Source: Diphasiastrum complanatum
Lineage: Eukaryota; Streptophyta; Lycopodiopsida; Lycopodiales; Lycopodiaceae
Length of the DNA stretch: 64,000 bases
Reading direction: 5' to 3'
NCBI GenBank assembly: GCA_029204225.1
Contig: CM055093.1
Span: 6,643,815-6,707,814 of the forward strand
The notes under the pieces are model-generated. The model had not been told where the DNA came from. It ran no database searches and was given only the letters and a program-made list of their open reading frames with translations. Both the position numbers and the translations under genes were made by a program. Below are positions 1 to 11,483 of the stretch, piece by piece. The stretch's first letter is position 1. The number at the start of each line of letters is the position of its first letter.

Positions 1-540
1 GGCGAAGGTTAATATTACCTATAACTAGTCCAACGAACGTTTCAAGCTCTCAAAAGTGCCAAATTGCCTTCTGAACCTTCGCCAGACTATTTTTCGCTAT
101 GATAATATTCGCCTAATCTTCGCCAGCCCTCTGATCATCAATCTGTACTTTCCAGCAACTCGACGAAGGTTAGTCTCCATTAGAAGGATAGTGGCGAAGG
201 TTCCCAATCCAAATTGTGTCCAGATTGTTTTCAGAACCTTCGCTGAACCATCCTTCACCAACAAGAACCTTCGTCGAGCTCCGTAAAGTGGTAATACACT
301 GTGATTAAACATATATCAGTCAGGCGAAGGTGTCTGTTAAGAAAATCCAAAAAAATTATTAAAACTACTAGTGACTTGACGCGCGAAATACCTATTCGAT
401 CTTATAGAAGTCATACCGTTTAGTGCTGGGGGCCAGCGCAGTCCCCCAGACCCCTGCGTCGGGGCCTCAGCGGGGAGTCCCCGGACCCCACCCGCCCCGA
501 CACCATCGAGACCATCTATCACTCACCATTGTTGCCAACT
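1..540. other. Non-coding start of window, CCTTCG-word rich
   Basis: No gene is recognised here. The hexamer CCTTCG or its complement CGAAGG recurs at least eight times in the first 330 bases, in both orientations, often as GGCGAAGG or CCTTCGCC. The short frames in this stretch have no protein character. The same GAAGG word is common in the LTR repeats of Copia2, so this may be old LTR or satellite-like DNA, but I cannot link it to a specific element. Confidence 0.4.
423..505. repeat. GC-rich CCCC/GGGG patch
   Basis: An 83-base stretch made of runs of G and C (GCTGGGGGCC, GTCCCCCAGACCCC, GGGGAGTCCCCGGACCCC) stands out from AT-rich surroundings. A patch of the same character lies at 41057-41140. 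It resembles GC-rich repeat modules seen in plant mobile elements, but I see no terminal repeats that would define an element. Confidence 0.4.
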
Positions 541-862
541 GCGCTGTAACAACATCCATTTTTTTTTGTGTGTGATCAACTCCATTCAAATATGTGCCAC
601 CATACACTCATCTCTCAATAACCATTTCAATTGTCATCCTGTAAAATTTGTTAGTTATTCGTGTTCCTTTCATCCCTTCCATCATCAACCACTGATCAGC
701 ACCCGAACAAGATCCACTTAGATCCACTGTTGCCATATACCTTCACATTGTATCAAATCTGCACAGTGAATGAGATTGAGATCTAGTAGAATACTACCTA
801 CAGAGAATCCAGAGCTACATCAAGCAGCAGCGAAAGAGATCTAACCGAATCAGCCAAATCCA

Positions 863-2818
863 ATGGATCAAAATATTCCTATGTCAGCGGTACCTCTACA
901 AGCAATCAGAAGATCTCCCAGATTGGAATTGCCCAAATTTGATGGATCCACAGATCCTATCAGATTCTTGCATATCTATGGGCAAGCATGCGAGATCTAT
1001 GGTGAAACCACCTCGGCAGAAAAACTGAAGTTGTTTCCAATGTCCCTGACAGGAGTGGCTTTAGATTGGTTTTTCAATCAGACGACACAAGAACGAATAG
1101 ACTGGGAAGTGGTAAAAGCAGCTTTAACCACCAGATTTAAGCCGCGGAAGTTTCTTGAAGACCCGTTCCTCTTGCTTAGCAAAATTAAGATGGCAAAAAG
1201 AGAAAGGGTCAGAGACTACATCGAACGGATCAAACACCTGAGATCCGAGTGTAATGCAGAGCTTACTCCTGATCATGCGGTCATTATGTGATTCCTTGCG
1301 GGACTACCTAGAAGCATCAGACGAGATCTGAAAAGACGGGAGCAATATGCCACATTGCATGAAGCTATGGAAGATGCAATGAGAGAAGAAGATGAAGGAT
1401 CAGATGATGATTCTACACCAGGAACTACATCTCTTCATGCTTCAACTCCTTCAATTGCATCAACCTCAGCCTCTACGAGCTTGTCCAATGAATCGATGAT
1501 GGAACAGATCATGACGTTACACAAGCAGCAGATGGAGCAGCTCACAATCCAATTTGACCAAAAACTTAAGGCTCTTCAATATGCTACAGCACCACAACCA
1601 GATCCTTATCAGCAGCAGTATCCTCGACGAGACAATGTTTGGTGTCCCATTTGTACCCAGAATCACACTTCCAACAAGTGTTTGGTAGTGAAGCAGAATT
1701 TGAAGCTGACGGACAGATATTGTCATATGTGCAATGTGTCCTCGCACAACACTGTGTATTGCCCCTACAACCCATGGATCATACAGTAAAAGAGAACTCA
1801 ATTCCAGAACTCTTATGCTTACCATCAAGGAGCACCTAATGTAGCACCAAGGCTTGGACCAGGCCCTCAACAACAAAGAATGGCACTACCAGCACCGCCA
1901 GGGCCAAATAATCCTCAAGCAGCCTAGGTGAATCTCACAGCGGCAGAAGCTGAAATATTTTCCCAACAGGAAATGCAACAATGGTATGGACCTGATGAAC
2001 CATTCATCGATCCTGCTATTAATGAGTATTATGCCACATACGCTGCACAGCCACAACGCCAAGGGGGCAGATTATATGGATGTTATGGATGCAGAGAAGG
2101 ACATAGGATTGCAGAATGTCCAAACAAAGGAATTTATACGCCCTTCTGTCGCGAGTGTGGATATGGACATTGCTACAAGAATTGTCCATTGAGAGCCAGC
2201 ACTAGCGCACCATTGAATTGGATTGCAGTTCAATCAACAGGCCCAAGCACAACTCCACACTCAACTATACCAAGGAGACCTCCCTATTGTAACGTTCCAG
2301 TGTTAGCTGTTACGCGAGCATAAAAGCGCAAGGAGGTAGCTCCATCATCACCACACTCTATATCAGTGCCAGCTGATCAACCTTCAACATCAGGAGGAGC
2401 GAGATTACCTTATCCGAATGTGAAGGATGAACAAAGACGATATCAGAAGATCAAGCATTAGATACAAGAAGCACAAGTGGAGGAAGTTGCTCAAGCTGCA
2501 CATCAACCGACAGCTCCTCAAGACACTGCACTAGAAAGAGATCAACATGCGAACGCACCGCAAGGTTCACCACACAGATCAGATGTGAACGTGCGACTAC
2601 ACCATCGGGAAGAACCATTCCATATGGCAGAACTTGAAGCTCCAAGGACGGAACTACTGACGAGCATCTTATCCAGCAGAATCAATATCTCTATTGGAGA
2701 GTTCCTTCGACTTGCACCTCAAGCAAAGGGTGTCTTGTCAGATTGGTTATTGAATCAGACATACTTTCCAAAGAACCATTATTTTGCACCGATTTTGAAA
2801 AAGCCAACAATGTTCTGA
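863..2818 (+). pseudogene. Gypsy1 Gag with four Cys-His boxes
   Basis: Residues 1-180 or so resemble the retrotransposon Gag core, including FKPRKFLEDPFLLLSKIKM and the helix around VRDYIERIKHLRSEC. Four Cys-His boxes follow in two pairs. The first pair is at 1643-1681 (CX2CX3HX4C) and 1721-1762 (CX2CX4HX4C). The second is at 2081-2119 and 2147-2185 (both CX2CX3HX4C). Between the pairs lies a Gln/Pro-rich linker. Stops at 1289, 1787, 1925, 2321 and 2459 interrupt the frame. Gag would form the particle shell and bind the element RNA. The first Met at 863 is the natural start. A related fragment lies on the minus strand at 55305-55625. Confidence 0.85.
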
Positions 2819-3737
2819 ACGTGGGAGTGGCTTGGGAGAGTGAGCAGCACAATATAACTCTTCCTATCAAGCACAAACTCTTCGGAGAAGAAGCTACTGT
2901 TGTAGATGGAGGATCGAGTGTCAACCTTATCTCCACTACTTTGTATGAGAAGTGGAATCTACAAGGCCTGAAAGCTGCCAAGTTCGCCATCAAACTGGCT
3001 GATCAATCATGTGTGCGGGCAAAGGGGATTGTAGAAGACATTTCAGTCAAGATAGCAGGGGTACAATTTGTGTGTGGTGATGGACATTTCTGAAACACCC
3101 ATTGCTTATCGAGTTTTGTTGGGACGACCTTGGTTACGAATTGCACAAGTAGTTCATGATTGGGGGACCGGCAAAATCACATTTGAGAACAAAGAGCACG
3201 CAATAAAGGTGGATCCCTCCACATGGGCGGTGAAGCCTGTACCACCCAAAGCTGATGACACTTCTTCCACAACGGACCATAGCATTGATCGTCCGAAAGC
3301 TTCAATGGGTGTTCATTATGATTCACAAACAGATACCGTGTTGTGGACGGATGCATTGGCAACTATTGACTGTATGGCTGGGTATACATGTCATCCAGAT
3401 TCAGATTCAGAACCCAGCGAATTACCACTGAGAGGATTCACCCTTGACACGCCTATCTCATATGGGGTGAACATGATAAACGTAGCATGGCTGTCACCGG
3501 AACCTATTCTGGAACCTGTTGAAGATGATTTAGTTTCTTGGCAACATGCATTGTCCTATGACGAGGAAGCTGAGCTGACAGATGAGCAGATCCTACACCA
3601 CATGGATTATACGCGTTATGGAGTTCAACGAATACCAACTCAACTGCCTCAGAAATCTCAACATGCTAAAGTCTCCAAGATGCCACCACCGAAAGCACCT
3701 ATACCAAAGAAAAATCAACAAAAGCAAAGATACAATT
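2743..3737 (+). pseudogene. Gypsy1 aspartic protease region
   Basis: A retropepsin-like segment carries VVDGGSSVNLIS near 2900, the DGG form of the catalytic loop that I know from many plant Gypsy polyproteins, and the downstream strand YRVLLGRPWLR near 3100. The N-terminal half is in a different frame from the rest, so a compensated frameshift lies between about 2750 and 3070. The region after 3200 is an acidic spacer towards the reverse transcriptase. The protease would cleave the polyprotein. Gypsy2 has a homologous piece at 8377-8690. Confidence 0.8.
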
Positions 3738-4159
3738 AGATGATCAAGTGGAGCGATTTACCCGAAGAGGCTATAGCAACAGTGGATGAAGACATTCGGA
3801 ACCATGTGGCAAATGTTAAAGAACCTCAACAGAAGATAACGAACAAAGAAGCAGCAACAACCAACAACAATATACAAGGCAAAAAGAAAGTTACTGAATC
3901 GCATGCTCAAGGGGCATCCGACCAAGCTTCGACATCAGCTTCAGGAATGTCAGAAGCAATGCACAAGATATCACTCACGAATTGTGCTAAGATCAACCTT
4001 TTGAAAGAAGAAACGAGTAAGGCACCAGTCCATGATGTGCCAGAAAACTTCAAGAGTTATACTTTGGACGACGTGGTGATCATGATGCCGAAAGCGCAAC
4101 AAGAACCTGATGCAAATAAAAAAAAAAAAGAACAAGTCTACGAGGGACCGGCTCGCACT

Positions 4160-5083
4160 CAACCGATGAATCTAGCAGAGCCAGGAGATGAAGACAAAAT
4201 TGTTCATGTGGGAGCACAACTCATGCCCTCACAATTCACCCAATTGCAGAAGTTACTGATGGAGTATAAAGACTGCTTTGCGTGGTCTTACAAAGATTTA
4301 AAAGGAATTCCATTGTCTGTAGTCCAACACACCATACCTTTGGTCGAAGGAGCAATGCCAAAGGTGAGCCGATATTACCACTGCAACCCGAAGTACACTG
4401 AGCTAATCAAGCAAGAGTTGTAGAAGTTGCTCGATGCCGATTTCATTTATGAAATCGAGCACATAGAATGGATGTCACCCATAGTCATTGTTCCCAAGAA
4501 TAATGGTAAAATGTGGATTTGTGTCAATCTGAAGGCACTTAACGCTGTGACACGGAAGGATCACTTTTCCTTACCGTTCACAGAAAGCGTCTTGGATCGA
4601 GTAGCTGGAGCGGAAGCCTACAGATTTTTGGATGGCTTCAGTGGCTACAACCAAGTGAAGATTGCACCGGAGGATCAACACAAAACTGCATTTGCTACTG
4701 AATGAGATACATATGCCTACAAGGTCATGCCATTCGGTCTTTGTAATGCCCCTAGCTCTTTTCAGCGCGTCATGCAAAAGGCATTCAAAGACTATTTACA
4801 GAAATTTCTAAAGATCTTCCCTGATGATCTTTGCGTGCATGGATTTAATGATGAACACTTATCTCAGTTGGAAAGAGTGCTTATACAATGTCGCAAATTT
4901 CAAATATCATTGAACCCAGAGAAATGCCAATTTTGGGTCACACATGGTCTTATCCTGGGCCATATTGTATCTAGACACGGGATCACCACTGATTTGTCTA
5001 AGATACGTATTATCATGGATCTTCCACCCCCTGGAATGATTCGTGGAGTCTATGTATTTATGGGACATGCCAATTACTACTGA
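4160..5083 (+). pseudogene. Gypsy1 reverse transcriptase
   Basis: The palm and fingers are recognisable in order: SPIVIVPKNNGKMWICVN near 4475, GFSGYNQVKIAPEDQHKT near 4640, the MPFGLCNAPSSFQRVM block at 4727, and FPDDL at 4817-4831 in the position of the catalytic YxDD/FxDD box. Proline at x is unusual and may be a decay change. Stops at 4421 and 4703 interrupt the frame and the segment ends with a stop at 5081. The homologous domain in Gypsy6 is truncated after GYNQV. Confidence 0.88.
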
Positions 5084-5149
5084 ATCTTCATTCTATTCTT
5101 TGCGGATTTGGCACGTCCTATCTACAAGTTGACAATTGATCCACATTGG

Positions 5150-5640
5150 ACAGAGGAAGCCCTATGAGCTTTCCAAAAGCTGAAGGAAGCACTTATATCT
5201 GCACCAATCTTATGGCCTCCCAATTGGACAATTGAGTTTCATGTGCATACTGACGCATCAAAGTATACTATAGGAGCAGTATTGACCCAGCCAGACGAGT
5301 ACAAGAAAGACTTTCTTATTCGCTTCGCCAGTCGACAACTCAACGATGCTGAAATCAACTATTCAACGACTGAGCTAGAAGCCTTGGCAATGATATTTGC
5401 GGTCAAGAAGTTTCGCCATTATCTTATGGCCACTCATTTTGCATTCTACACTGATCATCAACCTTTGCTCTACCTAGTCAACAAAACCTGCAACCCAGGG
5501 AGAATCACTAGATGGTTACTCTTGTTGCTCGGGTTTGATTTTCGAATAGTGGTACGCAAAGGCAAGTAATATTATATGGCGGATCATGTATCAAGAATCA
5601 AATTGACACAGAAGGATCCCCAGCCTGATGATGAGTTACC
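5150..5640 (+). pseudogene. Gypsy1 RNase H
   Basis: This is the RNase H1-like domain of Gypsy pol. It has HTDASKYTIGAVLTQ (first catalytic Asp), the ELEALAMIFAVKKFRHYL helix (Glu) and YTDHQPLLYLVN (next Asp), then a tether ending in DHVSRI. Stops at 5165 and 5567 interrupt it. Gypsy5 (52563-52990) and Gypsy6 (about 61400-61560) carry the same domain, with the HTD motif and a similar continuation. The domain removes RNA from the RNA:DNA hybrid during reverse transcription. Confidence 0.88.
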
Positions 5641-6946
5641 GGATGCTGCTTTATTTTACGTGGATGTTGTACCAGATTGGGCCGCAGACATAGTTGAGTA
5701 TTTGATGAATGACGAACCAGATCGGTCACTATCCAAGGCGCAGCAACGTAAAGTTGTACTTAAAGCTCGTCCATATCAGCTGATTGTCGGCCAACTATAT
5801 CGAAGAGGGGCGGATAATATCATTCGTTGTTGTATCCTGCCCCATGAGACAAGTCAGATTATGTCTCTCTCGCATGAAGCAATGAGAGGCGGACACTTCG
5901 TAGCAGATGTAACAGTACGCAAGATTCTACAATCTGGCTGTTGGTGGCCAACAATGCACAAGGATACTGAGGTATATATCAAGCAATGTGATGTATGTCA
6001 GAGAGCGCGTAGACCAACGAAGGCAAATTATGAGCCGTTACATCCTGTATTGGCTCAAGCACCATTTGAGAAGTGGGGACTTGATTACATCAGCCCTATT
6101 CACCCAGCCACTCGCAGTACCCAAGCCCGATATATTATCGTGGCTACAGATTATCTCACAAAGTGGGATGAAGCCAAAGAAGTGCGCGTAGCAGATGCTA
6201 GGCCCACCGCGAAGTTCCTTTACGAAAATATCATTGTACGCTTCGGATGCCCAATGGAGATAGTTTGCGATCGGGGAACTCACTTTGTCAACAAGACCAT
6301 CAAGGTCTTATTAGAAGAGTTCTTTGTGATCCATCGTTTCAGCACACCTTACTACACAAGAGGCAATGGCCAAGCCGAATCTTCTAATAAGATTATGTGC
6401 GGCATTTTGACAAAGACAGTAGAAGCAAGCAGATCAGATTGGGAGCACAAGCTACACGCTAATCTGTGGGCTTTCAGAACTGCATACAAAGACATCACCA
6501 AGCAAACTCCATTCCAACTGGTGTATGGCCAAGATGCAGTCATGCCGGTGAAATTTCTCGTTTCATCTCTTCGCATTGCCACAGTGCAACAATTAGATGA
6601 TACAAGGTCGCTCCACCTTCGTCACGAAGCGCTACACAAGTTGTGCGAAACACGCTTGTTAGCGGTCCATGCTCTTGCTGCAGAGAAAGCACGTCGCAAG
6701 GCCTGGCATGATCGTCGTCTTCACAAGAAAGATCTTCAAAAAGGAGATTTGGTCCTCATGTACAAGACAAAGGCGATCAAAGAAAAGCTAAAGTTCACTG
6801 GTGAAGGCCCTTATCGCATCACCGAGATCTTATCGCAAGGGGCAGTGACTTCAGAAACAATGGATGGGACACCATTTGCTATGCCCATCAACGGTAGCCG
6901 ATTACGCAAGTATTGGTCGCCATCAGCCTTTCCAAACACTTCTTGA
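5576..6946 (+). pseudogene. Gypsy1 integrase
   Basis: This is a long open segment (456 codons). It begins with the HHCC zinc-binding domain (HEAMRGGHF and CDVC around 5872-6000). The DDE core follows: Asp in WGLDYI near 6080, Asp in CDRGTHF near 6270, and Glu in GQAESSN near 6378. The C-terminal part has GEGPYRITEILSQGAV and ends INGSRLRKYW without a chromodomain. Its own frame is intact, but it is in frame with upstream stops, so no full polyprotein can be made. It is the best preserved part of the element. Confidence 0.9.
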
Positions 6947-7104
6947 AGAGCTTAGGATAGGCTCCTCATTATCGAATAAAGCCTCAGGTTTTACATAAGC
7001 AATCTTATCCACGCTTTTGCCGACGCACTCCATCATCCACAATAAACGTGTCGACAGCCTTCTTCCACAACAAGCACAGGCAGGTGTCGTGGGACCGTCA
7101 CCTA

Positions 7105-7117
7105 TTTAGGTGGGGGA
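7105..7117 (+). other. Gypsy1 polypurine tract candidate
   Basis: The sequence TTTAGGTGGGGGA lies about 160 bases after the integrase stop, where the plus-strand primer of an LTR element should be. What follows (TACTATTGGGC) should be the start of the 3' LTR, although it does not begin with a clean TG. Confidence 0.55.
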
Positions 7118-7489
7118 TACTATTGGGCACTTAGTGGGCCCCACCACAGTACACTGTACATGTAGAGCAATAAGTGAGAGGGCACTGGCTTCCTGCGTGT
7201 ATAAGCCCAACCCAATGAGCACGCAATTTGGTTATGTAGAACTTGTAGAATTAGGAATAAGTGACTAGGGGCCTAAAACTCTAAAATGACATTAGAGGCC
7301 CTAAGTCAAGTTGTTAATAAAAAAGCTAAAAGGGCCCAAATTAGAACTCACATGAATCATGTGAGTGCGCTTGTGCTTTCTTAAGGAACCATTAGATTCA
7401 TTTTGTGTTAATCAAAAAAACCTTTGGTTGAAATTCAAGATGGGTCAACACCGTTGACTCATGCCGTGGCAGCAGAAATTTAATTTGCT
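7118..7489 (+). repeat. Probable 3' LTR part of Gypsy1
   Basis: About 370 bases of non-coding DNA lie between the purine tract and the next Gypsy gag. They carry no recognised gene. Position argues for LTR sequence, but no second copy is found upstream of 863, so the LTR call rests on position alone. Confidence 0.35.
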
Positions 7490-7869
7490 CATCTCATGTA
7501 TCGAGGGTACCGTCCCTACCCTCCACAATAGCCCATGCCACGACCAGGGGTGTAGCAACCACGACTAACTTCACCAAATCAGTACCAATCACGTCAACAG
7601 TTTGTCGTTAATAAACCCGCTCCATAACAAGTTGTCCACTATCTTGACTCCAATACCATCGATCCAGCAAGTTATGATGTCGAAGACACTACTCAGCCGA
7701 GATATACCACTGAGACAGTTGTTTATTATGCATATGATCCTAATGCTCCCCAATGCCCACCCTATGATCCTAACCAAGTTGTGTTTGCCACGCATCAACT
7801 TCCAGCAATACGAGAATGTTTTATCATTCTAGTATTCATTGACCAGATAAACTTTGCTTTCCACCAGCT

Positions 7870-7908
7870 TGTGAAAATTGTGGCATTGAACATCATGTGA
7901 AGGATTGT
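7870..7908 (+). pseudogene. Gypsy2 Gag zinc knuckle
   Basis: CENCGIEHHVKDC is encoded here, a CX2CX3HX4C box with the same short spacing as three of the four boxes in Gypsy1. The surrounding frame is broken within about 100 bases on either side. Confidence 0.7.
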
Positions 7909-8376
7909 CCTTCCCGATCTAAACCAATTGCTCATGTCTGTTCAGTGCAAGTTGAAACATTTTCAATCGCAAATCATCCAGCATGGGTCTTGACTCGTGT
8001 ACAAACCCAATGCCAAACCCCTACAATTGCACCAAGCAAAACGTAGCAGCATAATGTACCTCCAAGTGAAGATTCGACACCCATTGTCTATCCTCACCCA
8101 TCTGAAGAAATCAGGCTGCATCACCAGTATCGACAACAGATTCACAATGCAGGCCAACACTCTTCCACCTCCCATAAAGTACCTCACATGCCTTTTGAGA
8201 ACAAGACCCTTGAAGGCACTGAAGTCTGGGGGGATTTATTACAAGATAATGTGACTCTCCCTTTTCATGTTCTCCGGAAACATGAGGGAAAGTGAAAACA
8301 CACCAAACGAGCTGTCCGAAATGCCATTACACCTCACCAATCCATGCAGTGAAAGGGGCAATATCAAAATTCCAGC

Positions 8377-8690
8377 TACCCATTGCCAATCTCGCGAAGT
8401 CTTAGCTATAGTGGATGGTGGCTTAAGTGTCAACATCATTTCCACCTCTCTCATATTAGAATGGAATCTCCAAGACAGACTCACCAAACTCACTTGTCAA
8501 TCAGGATGATTGTTCAAAGTGTGGTCCGACCTACCGGTTTTCTCCCGCAAGTTCTGATCAAACTCGGAGGCCTAAAATTCTCTATAGACCTAGTCGTACT
8601 CGATATTCCTAATAATGTCTATTCCTACGAGTTACTACTTGGTCGCCCATGGCTTACCAATGCAAGAGTCGTTCACGACTAGAACAAAGG
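8377..8690 (+). pseudogene. Gypsy2 aspartic protease fragment
   Basis: The first part reads VDGGLSVNIISTS with LEWNLQD after it, aligned with VDGGSSVNLIS and KWNLQG of Gypsy1. The second part, in another frame, reads SYELLLGRPWLTNARVVHD, aligned with the GRPWLR strand of Gypsy1. A frameshift near 8500 separates them. Confidence 0.8.
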
Positions 8691-9659
8691 ATGAGTCACC
8701 TTTGGTAATAGAGACAGCTCTGTTACCATTGATTCATCTGGCAAATTCAAACTCGCACGGTTTCACGATGAGGGATCCTCCACTACTAATTCAGTATTTG
8801 AGCCATACCAGTCCATCCATGAAAAAGGTCATTATGTTGAATCTACTGATATCATAAATTGGAGTCACAGTTTAGCTATCATTGATTGTGTAATTGTCGA
8901 TTATTGTGCTCAACATCAGGATGATTGTACCTATACGCCACTAGCCGATAACGAACAAATTTCTGATCTAGACACCCCTATCATTAATATCAATTTTATT
9001 GATATTCTTCCACACAATGATGAACTGTTAAATGTTGCATGGCTACCTATTGATGAATCAGAAGATTTATTCGTAGATGATGAGAATGTCTTACGAATTT
9101 AGAATTACCCAGAAGATTTAGACATTTCTGATATTCAGATCCTCAACTACATGGAGGCACTGCCACTCAAGACCTTTTCACAGCAGTCATCCAAAGTGGA
9201 ACTAGTTGCCAAGGTTACGGTCGAAAAACCTGATACCAAGATGACCAAATTATCCATGGGACCTATGTGAGAAAACAATCTTTCAAATCGACGACGAGAT
9301 CCTCCATGATGTGCCACCACTTCCTCATCCACACACCTCATGTCCTCCGAAGCCACAACCTCGTGGCCATACCATGAAAGAAAAGATGAATAAACCCCTT
9401 TAAATACAGCCGCCTGGAGACCTTATTACTGCTAGGGAAGTTTATGAAATTACATCCACTCATACGCCAATCTTCGAACCTCCCAAATCACTATCTAAAC
9501 AGTTAAAAACAAGGCCCCCTTGAATCCCTAGCACATGATGTCCCTGTATATTTTAAGGACTATACGATCGAGGATGTAACCTTCCAATTACCTTAAGCTC
9601 AACGTGAGCCAAATGGTCATTTACCCGACGAAGGCCCTACCCGAACCATGACTCTCTCC

Positions 9660-9865
9660 TTGAGTGAGCCCAATGAAAGTAACGAATACATTGTCCACGT
9701 CGGGGCTCATCTCAATCGGGAACAACAAAGAAGGCTTGAAAAGCTTCTACGCAAATATCGACATGTCTTTGCTAAGACATGAAAGCAGTCTCACCCTAGG
9801 TAGCTGTGCATCATATTCCTCTTAAACCGGGTGCGAGACCAACTGCTAGCCAACGTCACTTGTTG
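9660..9865 (+). pseudogene. Gypsy2 N-terminal edge of reverse transcriptase
   Basis: A frame reads IVHVGAHLNREQQRRLEKLL, corresponding to IVHVGAQLMPSQFTQLQKLL in Gypsy1 at about 4200. It continues with the His-Ile-Pro-Leu segment before homology ends. Everything C-terminal of this (RT palm, RNase H, integrase) is replaced by unrelated sequence. Confidence 0.7.
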
Positions 9866-11430
9866 ATTTCTGTGGGGTTCTTCACGGGTCCACGTTTGAT
9901 GGTTCCCTCACTATTGGTGATCAGGTTGTATCTTCTTTCGCTTTATTCCATGGATCCTTGCTTGAGGTTTGTGATCTGCCTAATGATATTTCTATGGTTC
10001 CTTACATGATTCATGCGCCTTTGGGCCTTACCATTACACATTTTCCATTCGAGGATATTTGCCAGATCGTCACTATTACTTATCTAGGGTATTTATATGT
10101 TGGGATCTTTTTAGATGAGTATACGGGCATCCTTCAGTCTCCTTGTGTTTCTACATATAGATTTGCTGCAGTCCATGCCGATGCTATGGATATATGACAT
10201 TTTTGGTTATTACGTATAGCTTGGTTTCCATTTGGACCAGTTGATTGGTGCTGGTTTTTCCATATTACTGATCGCCTATGGTGCGGATATCTCTATGATT
10301 ATGCATGTGGCTCTTTATCTGTTCCTTGGATTGTTGCTCATTGTCAAGCTTGGCATATCCTGATGGCTTGGGTTATTGCCTGTGTTCCAGCTACTGATTA
10401 TCCAGGTGATTTTCAGATTTCCCGTCATTTCAGGTTGCTCCATATCGCTTGGTCTCCGATGTTGAGTTGCCACTTTGTTCTGGTTTTCCAAGACCATCAG
10501 AGTACCTTGAGAGAGTTCTTTCTCCTCTCTTGGATAGTCTTTGGGGATGTTGCCGCCATATACTTCAGTACTGCTCATATGTGCTTTGATACTCATTCTC
10601 AGCTACACGTGGATATTGCTCCGATGCTTGCTACTGATGTTGGGGATTCTGATTCTCGTTCCAGTGCATTTCTTCTATTCCTCACTTGTGCGCCCGGTGT
10701 GTACTTTGGGATTATACTTGCGGCCAGTTCTGATGGGTCATCCGATTCTCCATCCATTTTTGGTGTATCCTATAATGGATTGGTATGTCCATATGAGATC
10801 TTTCTAGATGAGTTTTTCGGCTACAGTTTTTCAGTTGGGGCCTCTACTATTTCTAGATTTGTTGCTATTGTTTTTATGCATCATGTCTTTTTAGATGATG
10901 TATTGATTTCTTGGACCTTCTGGAGTTTTTGGCATGCTGCTCTTCTCGTGATAGGGGCCTTGAAGGTACCATGTGCCATTGCTACTTCTCATTCATGGGC
11001 CTTATGACCTGCTGGTGCACATTTCTCCATTTTAGCTATCCTTTGTCAGGATGATCTCTTTATATTCCATGTTTCTTGGCATATCGCTTGCTTTTCCATG
11101 CTATTGCAGCGTGCCTGTCATGCTTATGTTCCTACTCCTTGGTGCTGGTCTTCCGATGCTGCTATCTTTTCTTGGGGCATCTATATCACTAAGTTTGCAC
11201 ATATGGTTGATGGTTACGTGTATGATGCGGCTATTCACAATGAGTGTCCATCTCTTTTCCAGTTTCCTTATTGGCTTCCCGTTGTTGATGCTTTTTGGAT
11301 ACCTTGGTATGATGTCCCTATCTTTTGGGCTGATCCTCTACTATCTTGGACATTTCGGATACCTTGGCATTCCTGGTTGCTGTTAGATCTTCTTCTGGTT
11401 CCTTGGCATTCCTGGTTGTTCCATATTTAG
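9866..11430 (+). other. Unrecognised near-open frame, Trp/Phe/His rich
   Basis: One frame stays open from about 9866 to 11430 with only two stops (10195 and 11005), in about 520 codons. The translation is unusually rich in Trp, Phe, His and Cys, as in IPWHSWLL and WHSWLF near the end. Two segments repeat each other: around 10090-10190 (IFLDEYTG then RFAAVHADAMD) and around 10770-10900 (IFLDEFFG then RFVAIVFMHH). I do not recognise the protein. It could be a coding remnant, or tandem-repeat DNA that happens to lack stops. It sits between Gypsy2 and a chromodomain-like end. Confidence 0.45.
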
Positions 11431-11483
11431 TTTCAGATGACGCGGCCGAGATGTTGTCTTCGTCACCATGATGTTGATATGAG

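Larger units (their letters stand above)
863..7117 (+). mobile_element. Gypsy1: decayed Ty3/Gypsy retrotransposon, full gag-pol order
   Basis: Gag with zinc knuckles, aspartic protease, reverse transcriptase, RNase H and integrase follow one another in Ty3/Gypsy order. Almost all of it lies in one reading frame from 863 to 6946. The frame is broken by stops at 1289, 1787, 1925, 2321, 2459, 3737, 4421, 4703, 5081, 5165 and 5567, and by a shift out of and back into frame between about 2750 and 3070. It must therefore have been a single gag-pol polyprotein and is now inactive. No chromodomain follows the integrase, so it is not a typical chromovirus. A purine-rich tract ends it. No 5' LTR matching the 3' side is visible upstream. 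Confidence 0.93.
7490..9865 (+). mobile_element. Gypsy2: decayed Gypsy gag-protease-RT start
   Basis: Scattered over three frames are a Gag zinc knuckle, a protease and the very start of a reverse transcriptase, all related to Gypsy1 but clearly diverged. The order and spacing match Gypsy1. The homology stops abruptly near 9865, just after HVGAHLNREQQRRLEKLL and the conserved HHIPLKPGA segment that precedes the RT fingers. Many frameshifts and stops make it non-functional. Confidence 0.8.

Noticed and set aside
1-862. 5' LTR of Gypsy1
   Set aside because: I found no match between this region and the sequence after the purine tract at 7117, and no primer site before the Gag start.
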